64,000 bases of DNA. It comes from an uncultured Candidatus Actinomarina sp. GTDB taxonomy: Bacteria > Actinomycetota > Acidimicrobiia > Actinomarinales > Actinomarinaceae. This document shows, piece by piece, positions 41,364 through 51,014 of this stretch (position 1 is the stretch's first letter; each line of letters begins with the position of its first letter). Under the pieces are notes generated by a model, which was not told where the DNA came from, searched no databases, and worked only from the letters and a program-made list of their open reading frames with translations. The position numbers and the translations under genes are program-made. The DNA is taken from assembly GCA_902519215.1 (NCBI GenBank), contig CABYIX010000003.1, forward strand, positions 1 to 64,000. Reading direction: 5' to 3'.

Positions 41364-42725
41364 TTACTGTTGTTCTTGTCTTGAGTAATTACTAAATTGT
41401 GTGAACTCTTTACTAAAGAAGAGTTCTACTTTTCCTGTCATACCAGATCTGTTTTTAACTATATTTACTTCTGCAACACCAGGTACATCTGTCCCTGGGT
41501 TATAGTAATCATCTCTATAAAGCATCATCACAATATCAGCATCCTGCTCAATTGCACCTGATTCACGAAGATCTCCAAGACGTGGCCTCTTATCCTCTCT
41601 TGCTTCAGCAGCTCTGTTTAACTGAGAGAGTGCAAGAATTGGGACTTTTAATTCTCGAGCCAAGTTTTTTAAGTTTCTGCTTATCTCAGCAATTTCTTGT
41701 TGTCTGTTGTCTCTAGAAGAGCTCTGCATCAACTGAAGATAGTCAACAATGATTAAATCTAAATTTTTTGCAGATTTAAGACGTCTTGACTTTGCTCGAA
41801 TATCAGTAACAGTAATGACAGGAGCATCATCAAAATATAATGGTAGGTTGTTCACTTTAGAAGCTGCTTCAACTACTCTTGACCATTTCTCAGGACCTAG
41901 TTGTCCTTTTCTGGCGTCACCTGAAGTTACTTTAGCTTCTGAAAAAAGAACTCTCTGAACAAGTTCTTCTTTTGTCATTTCAAGCGAGAAGAATGCTACT
42001 ACTTTACCCTCTTTTGCTACGCTAGTTCCTATGTTTAGAGCAAGTGAAGATTTACCCATGCTAGGTCTAGATGCAATAACAGCTAGGTTTCCATCTTGAA
42101 GTCCTGATAAGTAGTTATCTAAATCTGTAAAGTATGTGGGAAGCCCTGATAAGCCAGTACCTCTATTTTCAATTTCTTCAATTCTTTCGATTGCGCCTTC
42201 TAAAACATCAGTAACGCCTACTAACCCATCTCCTATAGCGTCGTCGGAAGCTGTAAATATTGTTTGCTCAGCTTCGTCAAGCACGCTATGAATTTCTTTA
42301 TCCATAGCCATTGCTAAAAGTTCTATTCTTCCACTAGCCTTTAATAATTTTCTTCTATGAGAATGTTCCAAAACAATCTCGATATATCTTTCAAAGTTTG
42401 CTGAGCTTGGGACGTTATCAACGAGCCTTGCAATATATGACGCGTTAATTGAAGTGGAGTTTTTAGAGTCTTTAAAAATTAACTCTGAGACTGTTACTGT
42501 ATCAATTGGCTTACCTGTATCAAATAGTCCTTTCATTGCTTCATAAACTGTTTGGTTTGATGGGCTATAGAAATCAGCTGGTCTGACTTCTTCCATTAAC
42601 CTCGATACAGCATCTCTTGAAAGTAGAGCGCTTCCCAGTAATGCTTCTTCTGCTTCTAAGCTATGGGGGGGAACCTTACCTAAAGACTGATTGTCTCTTG
42701 ATGAAATTGCCTCTGGACCAACCAT
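41364..42725 (-). CDS. dnaB: replicative DNA helicase DnaB
   Basis: 453 residues: an N-terminal DnaB domain beginning with PPHSLEAEEALLGSALL (about 18-120) and a RecA-like core with Walker A ASRPSMGKSSLALNIG, FFSLEMTKEELVQRVL and LDLIIVDYLQLM. It unwinds DNA at the replication fork. No intein is seen. Last of the conserved rpsF-ssb-rpsR-rplI-dnaB order. Confidence 0.97.
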   Translation of the reverse strand: MVGPEAISSRDNQSLGKVPPHSLEAEEALLGSALLSRDAVSRLMEEVRPADFYSPSNQTVYEAMKGLFDTGKPIDTVTVSELIFKDSKNSTSINASYIARLVDNVPSSANFERYIEIVLEHSHRRKLLKASGRIELLAMAMDKEIHSVLDEAEQTIFTASDDAIGDGLVGVTDVLEGAIERIEEIENRGTGLSGLPTYFTDLDNYLSGLQDGNLAVIASRPSMGKSSLALNIGTSVAKEGKVVAFFSLEMTKEELVQRVLFSEAKVTSGDARKGQLGPEKWSRVVEAASKVNNLPLYFDDAPVITVTDIRAKSRRLKSAKNLDLIIVDYLQLMQSSSRDNRQQEIAEISRNLKNLARELKVPILALSQLNRAAEAREDKRPRLGDLRESGAIEQDADIVMMLYRDDYYNPGTDVPGVAEVNIVKNRSGMTGKVELFFSKEFTQFSNYSRQEQQ

Positions 42726-43177
42726 TATTTTGTTTCAGGAACTACTTCAAGTGTTGTGTCAAATTGTGTATCAGGACCTAATACAACAGTTACTGTATGT
42801 AGTCCTATTTCTTTAACCTGGTCTTTCGTGTCAATTTGGCTCTCTTCAAGTTTATAACCTGAAAAAGTTTCAATTGCCTCAACAATCTGTTCATTACTAA
42901 TTGCAGCATAGAGGGTTCCCTCATCTGTTGAGTTTTGAGAAATTACAATATGCGCATCTGCTAAAGCAGTTGTTATTGAATCTGCCAATTCACTGTTTAC
43001 CTCTGCTTGTAATTTTCGTTTTTCTTGAATCTTCTCAGCCAGTTCTAAATTACTAGTAGTTGCCATGATTGCTAATTTCTTTGGAAGCAAATAGTTTCTA
43101 GCATATCCTTTTGCTACGTTAACAATATCTCCTTTACGACCAAGTGATTTGACGTCTGAGTTAAGAATTAATTTCAT
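42725..43177 (-). CDS. rplI: ribosomal protein L9
   Basis: 150 residues. [21 protein letters not shown] is split across the L9 N-terminal RNA-binding signature, followed by the long connecting helix and the C-terminal domain (about 80-148). Overlaps rpsR by four bases and touches dnaB. Confidence 0.96.
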   Translation of the reverse strand: MKLILNSDVKSLGRKGDIVNVAKGYARNYLLPKKLAIMATTSNLELAEKIQEKRKLQAEVNSELADSITTALADAHIVISQNSTDEGTLYAAISNEQIVEAIETFSGYKLEESQIDTKDQVKEIGLHTVTVVLGPDTQFDTTLEVVPETK

Positions 43178-43458
43178 CTTCTATTACCATAACTTTGCTT
43201 ATAGGAACTTGTTGTAACATAAGGTAACAATGCTAGCTCTCTAGAAACTTTTATTAATCGAGCCACTTTAGCTTGTTCTTGTTTAGTGATTCCAGTAATT
43301 AAGCTAGATCTAATCTTTCCTCTGTCAGAGATAAATTTTTCCAAAAGCTTAACGTCTTTATAAGTCGCATTTTCAATTTGTTTCTTTGTTATTCTTCTCT
43401 GTTTAGGTGCTTCATATTTTGAAGCTCGTCTTCCTGAATTTCTTTTAGTATTTGCCAT
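43174..43458 (-). CDS. rpsR: ribosomal protein S18
   Basis: 94 residues with [17 protein letters not shown] and the basic [20 protein letters not shown] segment of S18. It has no zinc-ligand cysteines, so it is the Zn-independent form. A longer C-terminal tail ([13 protein letters not shown]) is present. Part of the small-subunit platform with S6. Confidence 0.95.
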   Translation of the reverse strand: MANTKRNSGRRASKYEAPKQRRITKKQIENATYKDVKLLEKFISDRGKIRSSLITGITKQEQAKVARLIKVSRELALLPYVTTSSYKQSYGNRR

Positions 43459-43470
43459 TATTAAATCTCC

Positions 43471-43896
43471 TTAGAACGGGGCTTCGTCTTCTTCGTAATT
43501 TTCTCTTGCTACTGGTTGTGGTGATGACGATCCGCCACCTGAAGACCTTTCAATATTTGCTTTTGCCCATCTTAGACTTGGTGCTATTTCATCAATTGAG
43601 ATGTCCACTACTGATCTATTTTGACCATCTTGTGTTTCCCAAGATCTATAATTTAATCTTCCTACGACAATAACTCTCATTCCTTTTTGTAATGAGGCTG
43701 CTGCGTTTTCTGCCATATCATTCCAAACAGTACCTTGGAAATACATAGCATCTCCTTCTTCCCAAGATCCATCAGAATTTCTTTTTCTCTTATTTTGTGC
43801 AATCCTTATTTCAGCTAATGTTGCACCACCATCAGTTACTCTTACTTCCGGGTCTGCTGTTAAATTTCCAACTATTGTTACTGTGTTATCTACCAT
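43471..43896 (-). CDS. ssb: single-stranded DNA-binding protein
   Basis: 141 residues: OB fold (about 1-105, with NTVTIVGNLTADPEVRV and VVGRLNYRSWE), a short Gly/Ser linker and the acidic tip NYEEDEAPF that binds partner proteins. Shorter linker than most actinobacterial SSBs, in keeping with a reduced genome. Confidence 0.95.
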   Translation of the reverse strand: MVDNTVTIVGNLTADPEVRVTDGGATLAEIRIAQNKRKRNSDGSWEEGDAMYFQGTVWNDMAENAAASLQKGMRVIVVGRLNYRSWETQDGQNRSVVDISIDEIAPSLRWAKANIERSSGGGSSSPQPVARENYEEDEAPF

Positions 43897-43908
43897 CTTT
43901 ATCTACTC

Positions 43909-44196
43909 CTAGCTTTCCATCTTTAACACTTTGTGTCTAATCACATCATCAGATATTTTTAGCACTCTATCTAATTCTGCTGGCACATTTGAAGGACTTT
44001 CAAAACTTGTTATTGTGTAAATTCCTTCTTTAAATGTATCAATTTCGTATGCAAATTTTCTTCTTTGCCATACTCCTTGTTCTGATACATTACCTCCACC
44101 GTTTGAAATCACATCTGTGATTGATTTGTGGATTGATTCGACGACTGATTCGTCTGCTGTTGGCCTCACTATTGAGACTAAGTCATATTTATTCAT
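43909..44196 (-). CDS. rpsF: ribosomal protein S6
   Basis: 95 residues. The fold is recognisable from YDLVSIVRPTADE and FAYEIDTFKEGIYTI. First gene of the rpsF-ssb-rpsR-rplI-dnaB operon; the promoter probably lies in 44197-44267, the gap to the panB gene. Confidence 0.95.
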   Translation of the reverse strand: MNKYDLVSIVRPTADESVVESIHKSITDVISNGGGNVSEQGVWQRRKFAYEIDTFKEGIYTITSFESPSNVPAELDRVLKISDDVIRHKVLKMES

Positions 44197-44267
44197 TTTT
44201 CTCCTATGGACACTTGTACGTGGCTTCTTATGAAGCAGGTACTTATTAATTTAATAGTAGGAATTAG

Positions 44268-45131
44268 TTATGACAGAATTTTTTTAATTTCTTTTTTCCA
44301 CTCTTTTATATTTTCAGATGTTAATTGACCAGCACCATATGAGTGTTCCTCTGAAGGAAACGTCTTATTTTCTACATCAACTTTGTACTGTTTAAGACTT
44401 TTTACAACCTCGTCATACTGATCTGAATACCTTTTTACGAATTTTGCATCTATATATTCTTTTGATTTCATTCCAATGAGATCATTAAATACTAATACCT
44501 GTCCACTTACATCTACACCGGCACCAATTCCTATAGTTGGAATTGTAATTTTCTCAGTAATGACTTCTGCCACAACTGAAGGTACTCCTTCTAGAACAAT
44601 ACTGAAGCATCCAATCGAATCTAGTAGAACCGCTTCTTCTAATAGTTGAGTTGCCATATCTAAAGTTTTTCCTTGGACTTTATAGCCACCCATAACATTT
44701 TTTGATTGGGGAGTAAGTCCTAAATGTCCCATTACAGGTATTTCAGCATTTATTATTGCTTCTATAACATCTTTTCTTTTTTGGCCTCCCTCTAATTTAA
44801 CTGCGTCAGCCCCAGCTTCCTGAATAAATCTTGCTGCATTACGTACAGCCTCTTCGACAGTATTGTGGTAACTCATGTAGGGCATATCTGCGACTACTAG
44901 GGAATCTGGCTGTGCTCTTGTAACAGCTTTTACATGGTGTAGCATTTCATCCATAGTTATTGAAAGAGTATCATCATGACCAAGTACAACTTGAGCTAAA
45001 GAGTCACCTACTAAGATTATGTCTATTCCAGCTTCTGATACAGCATTAGCTGTAGGAAAATCATATGCCGTCATCATACTTATCTGACGACTGTTTTTTA
45101 AATCCAATATTTTTGGTACAGTTATTTTCAT
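44268..45131 (-). CDS. panB: 3-methyl-2-oxobutanoate hydroxymethyltransferase
   Basis: 287 residues. MMTAYDFPTANAVSEAGIDI, LVGDSLAQVVLGHDDTLSI, DMPYMSYH, AVKLEGG and MGHLGLTPQS are PanB signatures. It makes ketopantoate for pantothenate/CoA. GGAG lies just upstream of the ATG. No panC or panD in the window. Confidence 0.96.
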   Translation of the reverse strand: MKITVPKILDLKNSRQISMMTAYDFPTANAVSEAGIDIILVGDSLAQVVLGHDDTLSITMDEMLHHVKAVTRAQPDSLVVADMPYMSYHNTVEEAVRNAARFIQEAGADAVKLEGGQKRKDVIEAIINAEIPVMGHLGLTPQSKNVMGGYKVQGKTLDMATQLLEEAVLLDSIGCFSIVLEGVPSVVAEVITEKITIPTIGIGAGVDVSGQVLVFNDLIGMKSKEYIDAKFVKRYSDQYDEVVKSLKQYKVDVENKTFPSEEHSYGAGQLTSENIKEWKKEIKKILS

Positions 45132-45246
45132 ATTTTTCTCTCCGCCTTATAGGTCGAAGGATCTAAAGCCATTATATTATTGATATTTCTATTTCAAACT
45201 AATTTTTTAATTTAGGTTTTAAATTATTTGTTTATAACATCTACTT

Positions 45247-45849
45247 ATGAGTTTCTTAAAGTACTGCTTGTTATTAATATTGGTAGCATGTTCAGTATCA
45301 ACGACTGGAGAAGATGTGGATAATAATTTAGAAAAAGCTTATTTCGCGGGCGGTTGCTTTTGGTGCATGGAACCACCTTTTGAGGCCTTAGATGGTGTAA
45401 AAGGTGCAGTATCCGGATATATGGGTGGAACAGTTGAAAATCCAACATATGAAGAAGTTACAACTGGAGAGACTGGCCATGCTGAAGTAGTTGAGATTTT
45501 ATTTGACCCTGAAGTTGTAAGCTATGAAGAGCTGCTTGCTGTGTTTTGGAGAAACATTGATCCTACCGCATTAAATTATCAATTTGCCGATGTTGGATCA
45601 CAGTACAGAACAGAGATTTTTACAGTTGGTAATAATCAAAAAGATCTTGCTTTAGCCTCAAAAGAGGAATTAGAAAACTCTGGAAAGTTTGATAAACCTA
45701 TTGTTACTGCAATATCAGAAGCTCCAGAATTTTATATTGCGGAAGAATACCATCAAGACTTTTATAAAAAACAGAGCATGAGATATCAAATGTATGCGAA
45801 GGCTAGTGGTAGAAAAGGGTACTTAGAAGATACCTGGGGTGACAGTTAA
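45247..45849 (+). CDS. msrA: peptide methionine sulfoxide reductase MsrA, lipoprotein form
   Basis: 200 residues. A lipoprotein signal peptide ends at C15 (LILVACS), then GGCFWC with catalytic C37, YMGGTVENPTYEEVTTG and YHQDFY. It repairs oxidised methionine in exported proteins on the outer membrane face. Despite selA/selB nearby, the active site is Cys, not Sec. The stop overlaps the convergent queuosine-salvage gene by four bases. Confidence 0.93.
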   Translation: MSFLKYCLLLILVACSVSTTGEDVDNNLEKAYFAGGCFWCMEPPFEALDGVKGAVSGYMGGTVENPTYEEVTTGETGHAEVVEILFDPEVVSYEELLAVFWRNIDPTALNYQFADVGSQYRTEIFTVGNNQKDLALASKEELENSGKFDKPIVTAISEAPEFYIAEEYHQDFYKKQSMRYQMYAKASGRKGYLEDTWGDS

Positions 45850-46826
45850 TACATAATCGTTTTTGTTAAATGGTGTGCTGATTGTTCTGCATGAAAATCA
45901 GTCCATAGCTTAAAGTCAAGTTGAGGAATTATTATCTTTTCCTCCTCTGCTTTTACTTTATTTATCTCTTCAGTCAGCTGTGCTGTAACAAACAATGTTG
46001 CTGCTCTAATTTCGATTTCCTCAATTGAACCAGATTCTATAAGGACGCCTTGTTCTATCTTGTTTTTAAGTTTGTCAGTGTATGTAACAATGCCCATCGT
46101 CTCAAGAGCAACTGGAACTATATAATCAGCAAATGCAGTCATGTTTTCCATGTCTTCAATATAGAACTCTCCATCCTTAGCTAGTTCTCTGTGGATACCC
46201 CAAAATGCTAGCTGGGCCAATTTTAGAAAATGCACTTCTTCTTCTAAATAGATAGAAGTATCTCTAAATCTATCAAATTGAGAAACCAGTCTCTCAATTA
46301 AACCCTCTCCATTGTGATAAAGTTTTTTTGGACCACTTTTAATAAAATTTATCCAGTCACCCTTATATTCTCTGACTAATGTTTCACCAACTTTATTTAA
46401 AACATATGTTTTTTCTTTAACCATTGGCATCTCTATATTTGCGGTAAAGATTGATTTAAAGGTTGTTTCAGTAATATCTTGTAAGAAATAGCCATCATGC
46501 AAATCTATTCCGTTTTTTACAGCTTGGTCAATTTGGTAAACCATTGCATCCGTATCGGAAAATGTATTGTCACCATCATTTAATGCATATTTAATTTGTG
46601 ATTCAAAATCTGTGAAAGCAAAATTCAATGTGTTAATTAACATTGTTTTTCTGATGACATCGTCTGGTTTTAGGTTTGAGTTATTGGGGTATTTAATTTC
46701 ATAATTGTAAGTTGAAAGCTTTTTTGCTTCAGTGACTAATTGGACACTATCAATAGATAAATTTTGTAAGTTTTTTATTACCGGCTTAATGGAATGTAAT
46801 ACTTTTGAGTCCCAATTAATCTTCAT
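45846..46826 (-). CDS. queuosine salvage protein (DUF2419 / QNG1 family)
   Basis: 326 residues. The C-terminal half holds the family pattern: FLKLAQLAFWGI, MTAFADYIVPVALETMGIV, GSIEEIEIRAATL, LDFKLWTDF and a His-rich end (HHLTKTIMY). Family members release queuine from queuosine 5'-phosphate or related forms. The ribokinase-like and uridine phosphorylase genes next door make a nucleoside-salvage setting. It would feed queuine to a TGT, which is not in the window. Confidence 0.82.
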   Translation of the reverse strand: MKINWDSKVLHSIKPVIKNLQNLSIDSVQLVTEAKKLSTYNYEIKYPNNSNLKPDDVIRKTMLINTLNFAFTDFESQIKYALNDGDNTFSDTDAMVYQIDQAVKNGIDLHDGYFLQDITETTFKSIFTANIEMPMVKEKTYVLNKVGETLVREYKGDWINFIKSGPKKLYHNGEGLIERLVSQFDRFRDTSIYLEEEVHFLKLAQLAFWGIHRELAKDGEFYIEDMENMTAFADYIVPVALETMGIVTYTDKLKNKIEQGVLIESGSIEEIEIRAATLFVTAQLTEEINKVKAEEEKIIIPQLDFKLWTDFHAEQSAHHLTKTIMY

Positions 46827-46876
46827 GAAAAAATCTTAATAGCATTTGCTAAAAATATTTTTTATACTTTAATTTT

Positions 46877-47746
46877 ATGAACCCAAAAATTTGTATTGTA
46901 GGCAGCGCTAATATAGATCAGATTTCCTACGTTGACACTATTCCCTCTGATGGAGAAACAGTGTTTGGTGATTCTTACCAAATGGGATTTGGTGGTAAGG
47001 GGGCAAACCAAGCAGTGATGGCGGGGCTGCTTGGCGCAGATGTATATATGATTGCTTGTTTAGGCACTGATGTCTACAACAAGATGACAGTTGATAATTT
47101 AAATAACAACAATGTCAATACGGACTTTATTCAAACAGTAAATGGTTCTAGTGGTGTGGCTCCTATATGGGTTGACAAAACAGGTCAGAATAGAATTATT
47201 GTTATACCCGGTGCTAACAATTTAATTGATGCAGATACTGCTATAGACTCATTGAGCAATATTGGTCCTTTAGATGTAGTAGTTGGCCAATTTGAAATAC
47301 CGTTAGAAGTGAATGAGAAAGTGTTTGAATATGCAAGAAATAATGGGGTACAAACTGTCTTAAACCCAGCACCTGCCGGAGATGTATCAGAAAAGCTATT
47401 AAATAACACCTCCTGGTTTATACCTAATGAGGTCGAGTTTGAAGAAATGCTAGGAGAACCGTTTAATGAGAATGCTTTATTAAAACACTCAAAAGAGACT
47501 AAACCAGAAATAATTGTAACTTTAGGTGAAAAAGGATGTGCTGAAGTGAGTGATGGAAAAGTATATATTCATCAAGCTAAAAAAGTTACTGCTATTGACA
47601 CAACTGGAGCTGGGGATGCGTTTGTTGGATCTTTCGCATATGGTTTAGCAAGTAAAATGTCTAAACAAGATTCGATACAGTTAGCTCTGGAGAAAGCAAC
47701 AAACTCTGTTACTAAAAAAGGAACTCAGAGTTCTTATAAAGATTAA
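46877..47746 (+). CDS. PfkB-family carbohydrate kinase (ribokinase-like)
   Basis: 289 residues. GFGGKGANQAVMAGLLGADV and IACLGTDVYNKM at the N-terminus and AIDTTGAGDAFVGSFAYGL at the C-terminus are ribokinase signatures (anion hole DTTGAGD). It phosphorylates ribose or a nucleoside. It starts divergently from the queuosine gene and overlaps the convergent uridine phosphorylase gene by 4 bases. Confidence 0.88.
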   Translation: MNPKICIVGSANIDQISYVDTIPSDGETVFGDSYQMGFGGKGANQAVMAGLLGADVYMIACLGTDVYNKMTVDNLNNNNVNTDFIQTVNGSSGVAPIWVDKTGQNRIIVIPGANNLIDADTAIDSLSNIGPLDVVVGQFEIPLEVNEKVFEYARNNGVQTVLNPAPAGDVSEKLLNNTSWFIPNEVEFEEMLGEPFNENALLKHSKETKPEIIVTLGEKGCAEVSDGKVYIHQAKKVTAIDTTGAGDAFVGSFAYGLASKMSKQDSIQLALEKATNSVTKKGTQSSYKD

Positions 47747-48513
47747 GTAGGAATTTTTAAACTAGATTCCAAAATAACGTTTGTAGCCATATTTACTGAG
47801 TCAAGATAATCCTCTTTACTCAAGGCTTCTTTTCTATTTTGGTCTCCATATACTACAAGTAATGCTCCTGTTCTGACTTTTCTGTAAGCGCCTACAACAA
47901 ATAATGTCGACACCTCCATCTCGGAACATAAGACTCCACCCTTAACCCATGCTTCCCATTTCTGGTTTAATTCATGAGAAACAGGCATGGAATCTGGGTC
48001 ATGTTGACCATAAAAGGAATCTTTTGACTGTACAACACCAATATGATAACTAGCTTCTTTTTCTTTAGCCGCACCCTCTAATGCATAGACCATATCAGCT
48101 GATGGTACTGCAGGATATTCAATTGGCATATACTGAGGTGAAGTTCCTTCCTGTCTAACAGCCCCGTTTGCAATAACTAAATCACCAATTCTGGTGTGTT
48201 CTTGCATGGCGCCTGAAGTCCCTAACCTAACTAAAGTCTTTGCTCCAATATTTGCTAATTCTTCTACAGCTATTGCAGCAGATGGGCATCCAATTCCTGT
48301 AGATGTAACACTTACTGGTCTACCTTTGTATGTTCCAGTCACTGTTTTGTATTCTCTATTAAAAGCAATTTCTTTAGGGTCATCAAAATGTTTTGCAATA
48401 AAATCTACTCTTCCGGGATCGCCAGGAAGAATAACAAAATCTGCTATATCGCCTTCTTGTAATTGTATGTGGTACTGCTTTTCTCCATCAAGCATTGATT
48501 TCTTTTCTGACAT
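47743..48513 (-). CDS. udp: uridine phosphorylase
   Basis: 256 residues of the NP-1 family. ILPGDPGRVDFIAKHFDD, GIGCPSAAIAVEELANIGA, TLVRLGTSGAMQEH and CSEMEVSTLFVVG match bacterial Udp, where the last carries the ribose-binding Met-Glu. It splits uridine to uracil and ribose-1-phosphate, which fits the kinase next door. Substrate among uridine-like nucleosides not certain. Confidence 0.88.
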   Translation of the reverse strand: MSEKKSMLDGEKQYHIQLQEGDIADFVILPGDPGRVDFIAKHFDDPKEIAFNREYKTVTGTYKGRPVSVTSTGIGCPSAAIAVEELANIGAKTLVRLGTSGAMQEHTRIGDLVIANGAVRQEGTSPQYMPIEYPAVPSADMVYALEGAAKEKEASYHIGVVQSKDSFYGQHDPDSMPVSHELNQKWEAWVKGGVLCSEMEVSTLFVVGAYRKVRTGALLVVYGDQNRKEALSKEDYLDSVNMATNVILESSLKIPT

Positions 48514-48604
48514 AAAATAAATGATATCAACCTATTTTGAACTGGTCACTAAATATTTTTGATAAATCCGTAGAAATTATTGCCAAAACTGATACTTTAA
48601 TACT

Positions 48605-49804
48605 ATGGATATTCCACAAATTTCTTTTCCCAATACTGATAAAGAATTTATTAATAATCCATACCCTTATTTAAAAGAGTTAAGAGAAAAGTCACCTTTA
48701 CATTTAGACGTCGAAAGTGGTCTTGTCCTCATTACACATTTTGATGATGTAAAAAATGTTCAAAAAAGTAAAAATTTTTCCTCATCAGAACCGGAAAATT
48801 ATGAGAAAAAAGAAGCAACAATAGTTGATAAAAAAGATTATGAATTTTTTTGGAAGACTGAGGAATTTAATTTATTAAACCTTGAAGGCACAATTCATAG
48901 CGAACTTAGAGGTTTGGTAGCAAAAGCTTTTTCAAATAGACAGGTACAGGAATTAAGACCATTTATGGAGAGAAAATCAAAAGAATTGTTAGAAAAAGTT
49001 AATAGAGATTCATTTGATTTGTTAGCTGATTATGCACAACCTTATTCAATATCTGTAATTGGAGAGCTGCTTGGTGTACCTGAAGAAGATTATGACAAAT
49101 TTTTATACTGGTCTCATGCAATAGTCAAAATGTATGATTTGAAAGTGTCTGATGAGAGCGCATTAGAAGCAGAAAATGCTGCCAAAGAATTTTATATCTA
49201 CATGAATAATTTGATAGATAGTAAAAATGCTGACCCCCAAAATGATATGATTTCAAGATTGTCTCAAGTGAGTGAAAATGATCAGAAACTAACTAGAGAC
49301 CAAATTATATGTACTGTAATTTTATTATTGAATGCTGGTCACGAAGCGACAGTAAACACAATTGGAAATTCCATCGTAGCTTTAAACCAGAATGATATTG
49401 AAACAAAAGATTTACATAAAAAGTTTGAAATAAAAGACATTATCGAAGAACTCATTAGATGGGATAGCCCTTTACAGTTTTTTCAAAGATGGGTCGTGGA
49501 GGACACTGAACTATCTGGATATGAACTACCCAGAAATTCTAAAGTTGCCATTCTCTTGGGATCAGCAAATAGAGATAACTTAGCATTCAGTGAAGCAGAG
49601 AAGGTTGATTTCGAACGTGAAAATTTAAGCCACACAAGTTTTGGTGGTGGAGTTCATTTTTGTCTTGGCGCCCACCTTGCAAGATTAGAATTAGAAGTTT
49701 CATTTCAAAATTTATTCAATTATGACATACAACTTTTAGCTAACCCAGAAAGAACAGGTGCTTTTGGGATCAGAGGATTTAAAAATATTCTGGTAAAAAT
49801 TTAA
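48605..49804 (+). CDS. cytochrome P450
   Basis: 399 residues, soluble bacterial type. Heme-ligand loop SFGGGVHFCLGAHLARLE (Cys near 354), ExxR in EELIRWDSPLQFFQRW, and the I-helix oxygen-activation motif LLLNAGHEATVN, where His-Glu replace the usual Asp/Glu-Thr pair. Reminiscent of actinobacterial CYP families; substrate unknown. No ferredoxin or reductase gene lies nearby. Confidence 0.92.
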   Translation: MDIPQISFPNTDKEFINNPYPYLKELREKSPLHLDVESGLVLITHFDDVKNVQKSKNFSSSEPENYEKKEATIVDKKDYEFFWKTEEFNLLNLEGTIHSELRGLVAKAFSNRQVQELRPFMERKSKELLEKVNRDSFDLLADYAQPYSISVIGELLGVPEEDYDKFLYWSHAIVKMYDLKVSDESALEAENAAKEFYIYMNNLIDSKNADPQNDMISRLSQVSENDQKLTRDQIICTVILLLNAGHEATVNTIGNSIVALNQNDIETKDLHKKFEIKDIIEELIRWDSPLQFFQRWVVEDTELSGYELPRNSKVAILLGSANRDNLAFSEAEKVDFERENLSHTSFGGGVHFCLGAHLARLELEVSFQNLFNYDIQLLANPERTGAFGIRGFKNILVKI

Positions 49805-49847
49805 AGTTTAACTTCTGTAACTAATCAAGTAGACCTAAACTCCATGT

Positions 49848-51014
49848 ATGGGGAAATCTAAAAACTACGGTATGAATACCAAAGCACTACATGCTAATAA
49901 AAAATTTGAACCCTTAACTGGAGATATCATGCCACCTCTTCATCTTTCAACAACTTATAAAAATGATATTCCTGGCGAATCAGAGTACTTCTATGGACGT
50001 GTTAACAACCCTACAAGAGAGCTTTTTGAAAGAACACTAGCTTCACTTGAAGGAATAGAAAACTATGAGGAAATACATGCCCTTGCAATGGCTTCAGGTA
50101 TGTCTGCTGTCAGTTTGATAGCAGAACTCGTCAAGCCAGGAGAGAATGTAGTTATCACAAAAGATGTTTACGGAGGAACAACCAATTATTTTTCAAAAAT
50201 AGTTACTGAAAGAGGTGTCGAGGTTAATTTTTGTGATTTTTCTGATACTGAAAAGCTGAAGTCATTATTAAACGACAAAACTAAGTTGGCGTGGATAGAG
50301 TCACCATCTAACCCATCTATAAATCTTTATGATCTTTCAAAAACTGCAGAAATTGTCCATGAAAATGGTACTTTTTTAGTTGCAGACAGTACCTTTTCTA
50401 CACCGTTTATTACAAGGCCTCTGGAGCATGGGGTTGATATCATCATGCACTCAACAACAAAATATATTGGAGGACATAGTGATACGCTTGGTGGGGCTGT
50501 TGTTACAAAAAATCCTGAGCTACATGAAACCCTGATGTTTTATCAGAGGCAAGGCGGTGCGATTATGTCTCCTTTTGATTCATACTTAGTTCAAAGAGGT
50601 TTATACACACTTGGGCCAAGAATAAAACTACACTCTGAAAATGCACATAAATTAGCCGAGCACCTCGAAAGTTCTGAACTTATTAAAGAAGTTAGATATC
50701 CAGGATTGGAAAAGTTTAAAAATCATGAAATAGCATTAAAGCAAATGGATTATTTCGGAGGGATGCTTAGTTTTTACCTAAATGAGAATGTAGATCAAGA
50801 AAAATTTTGGAAATCACTAGATTTATATAAATTAGCAGTGAGTCTTGGTGGTGTGGAAACTTTGATAGAGTTACCCTACTTAATGACGCATGACAACGCA
50901 CAAGAAACTGCGGCTAGTGCTCCTGTTGATTTAATAAGAGTTTCTGTAGGGCTTGAAAATATTGAAGACTTGATTGACGATATGGATTCCGCTCTAAATG
51001 CTGCAAAAAAATAA
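49848..51014 (+). CDS. Cys/Met metabolism PLP enzyme (cystathionine gamma-synthase/lyase type)
   Basis: 388 residues. YFYGRVNNPTRELFE, MASGMSAVSLIAELVKPGE, and the PLP-lysine segment IIMHSTTKYIGGHSDTLGG are typical of the trans-sulfuration family; VETLIELPYLMTHD and IRVSVGLENIEDLIDD close the protein. Gamma-synthase, gamma-lyase or O-acetylhomoserine sulfhydrylase cannot be separated by eye. The stop overlaps the next gene by 17 bases. Confidence 0.9.
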   Translation: MGKSKNYGMNTKALHANKKFEPLTGDIMPPLHLSTTYKNDIPGESEYFYGRVNNPTRELFERTLASLEGIENYEEIHALAMASGMSAVSLIAELVKPGENVVITKDVYGGTTNYFSKIVTERGVEVNFCDFSDTEKLKSLLNDKTKLAWIESPSNPSINLYDLSKTAEIVHENGTFLVADSTFSTPFITRPLEHGVDIIMHSTTKYIGGHSDTLGGAVVTKNPELHETLMFYQRQGGAIMSPFDSYLVQRGLYTLGPRIKLHSENAHKLAEHLESSELIKEVRYPGLEKFKNHEIALKQMDYFGGMLSFYLNENVDQEKFWKSLDLYKLAVSLGGVETLIELPYLMTHDNAQETAASAPVDLIRVSVGLENIEDLIDDMDSALNAAKK

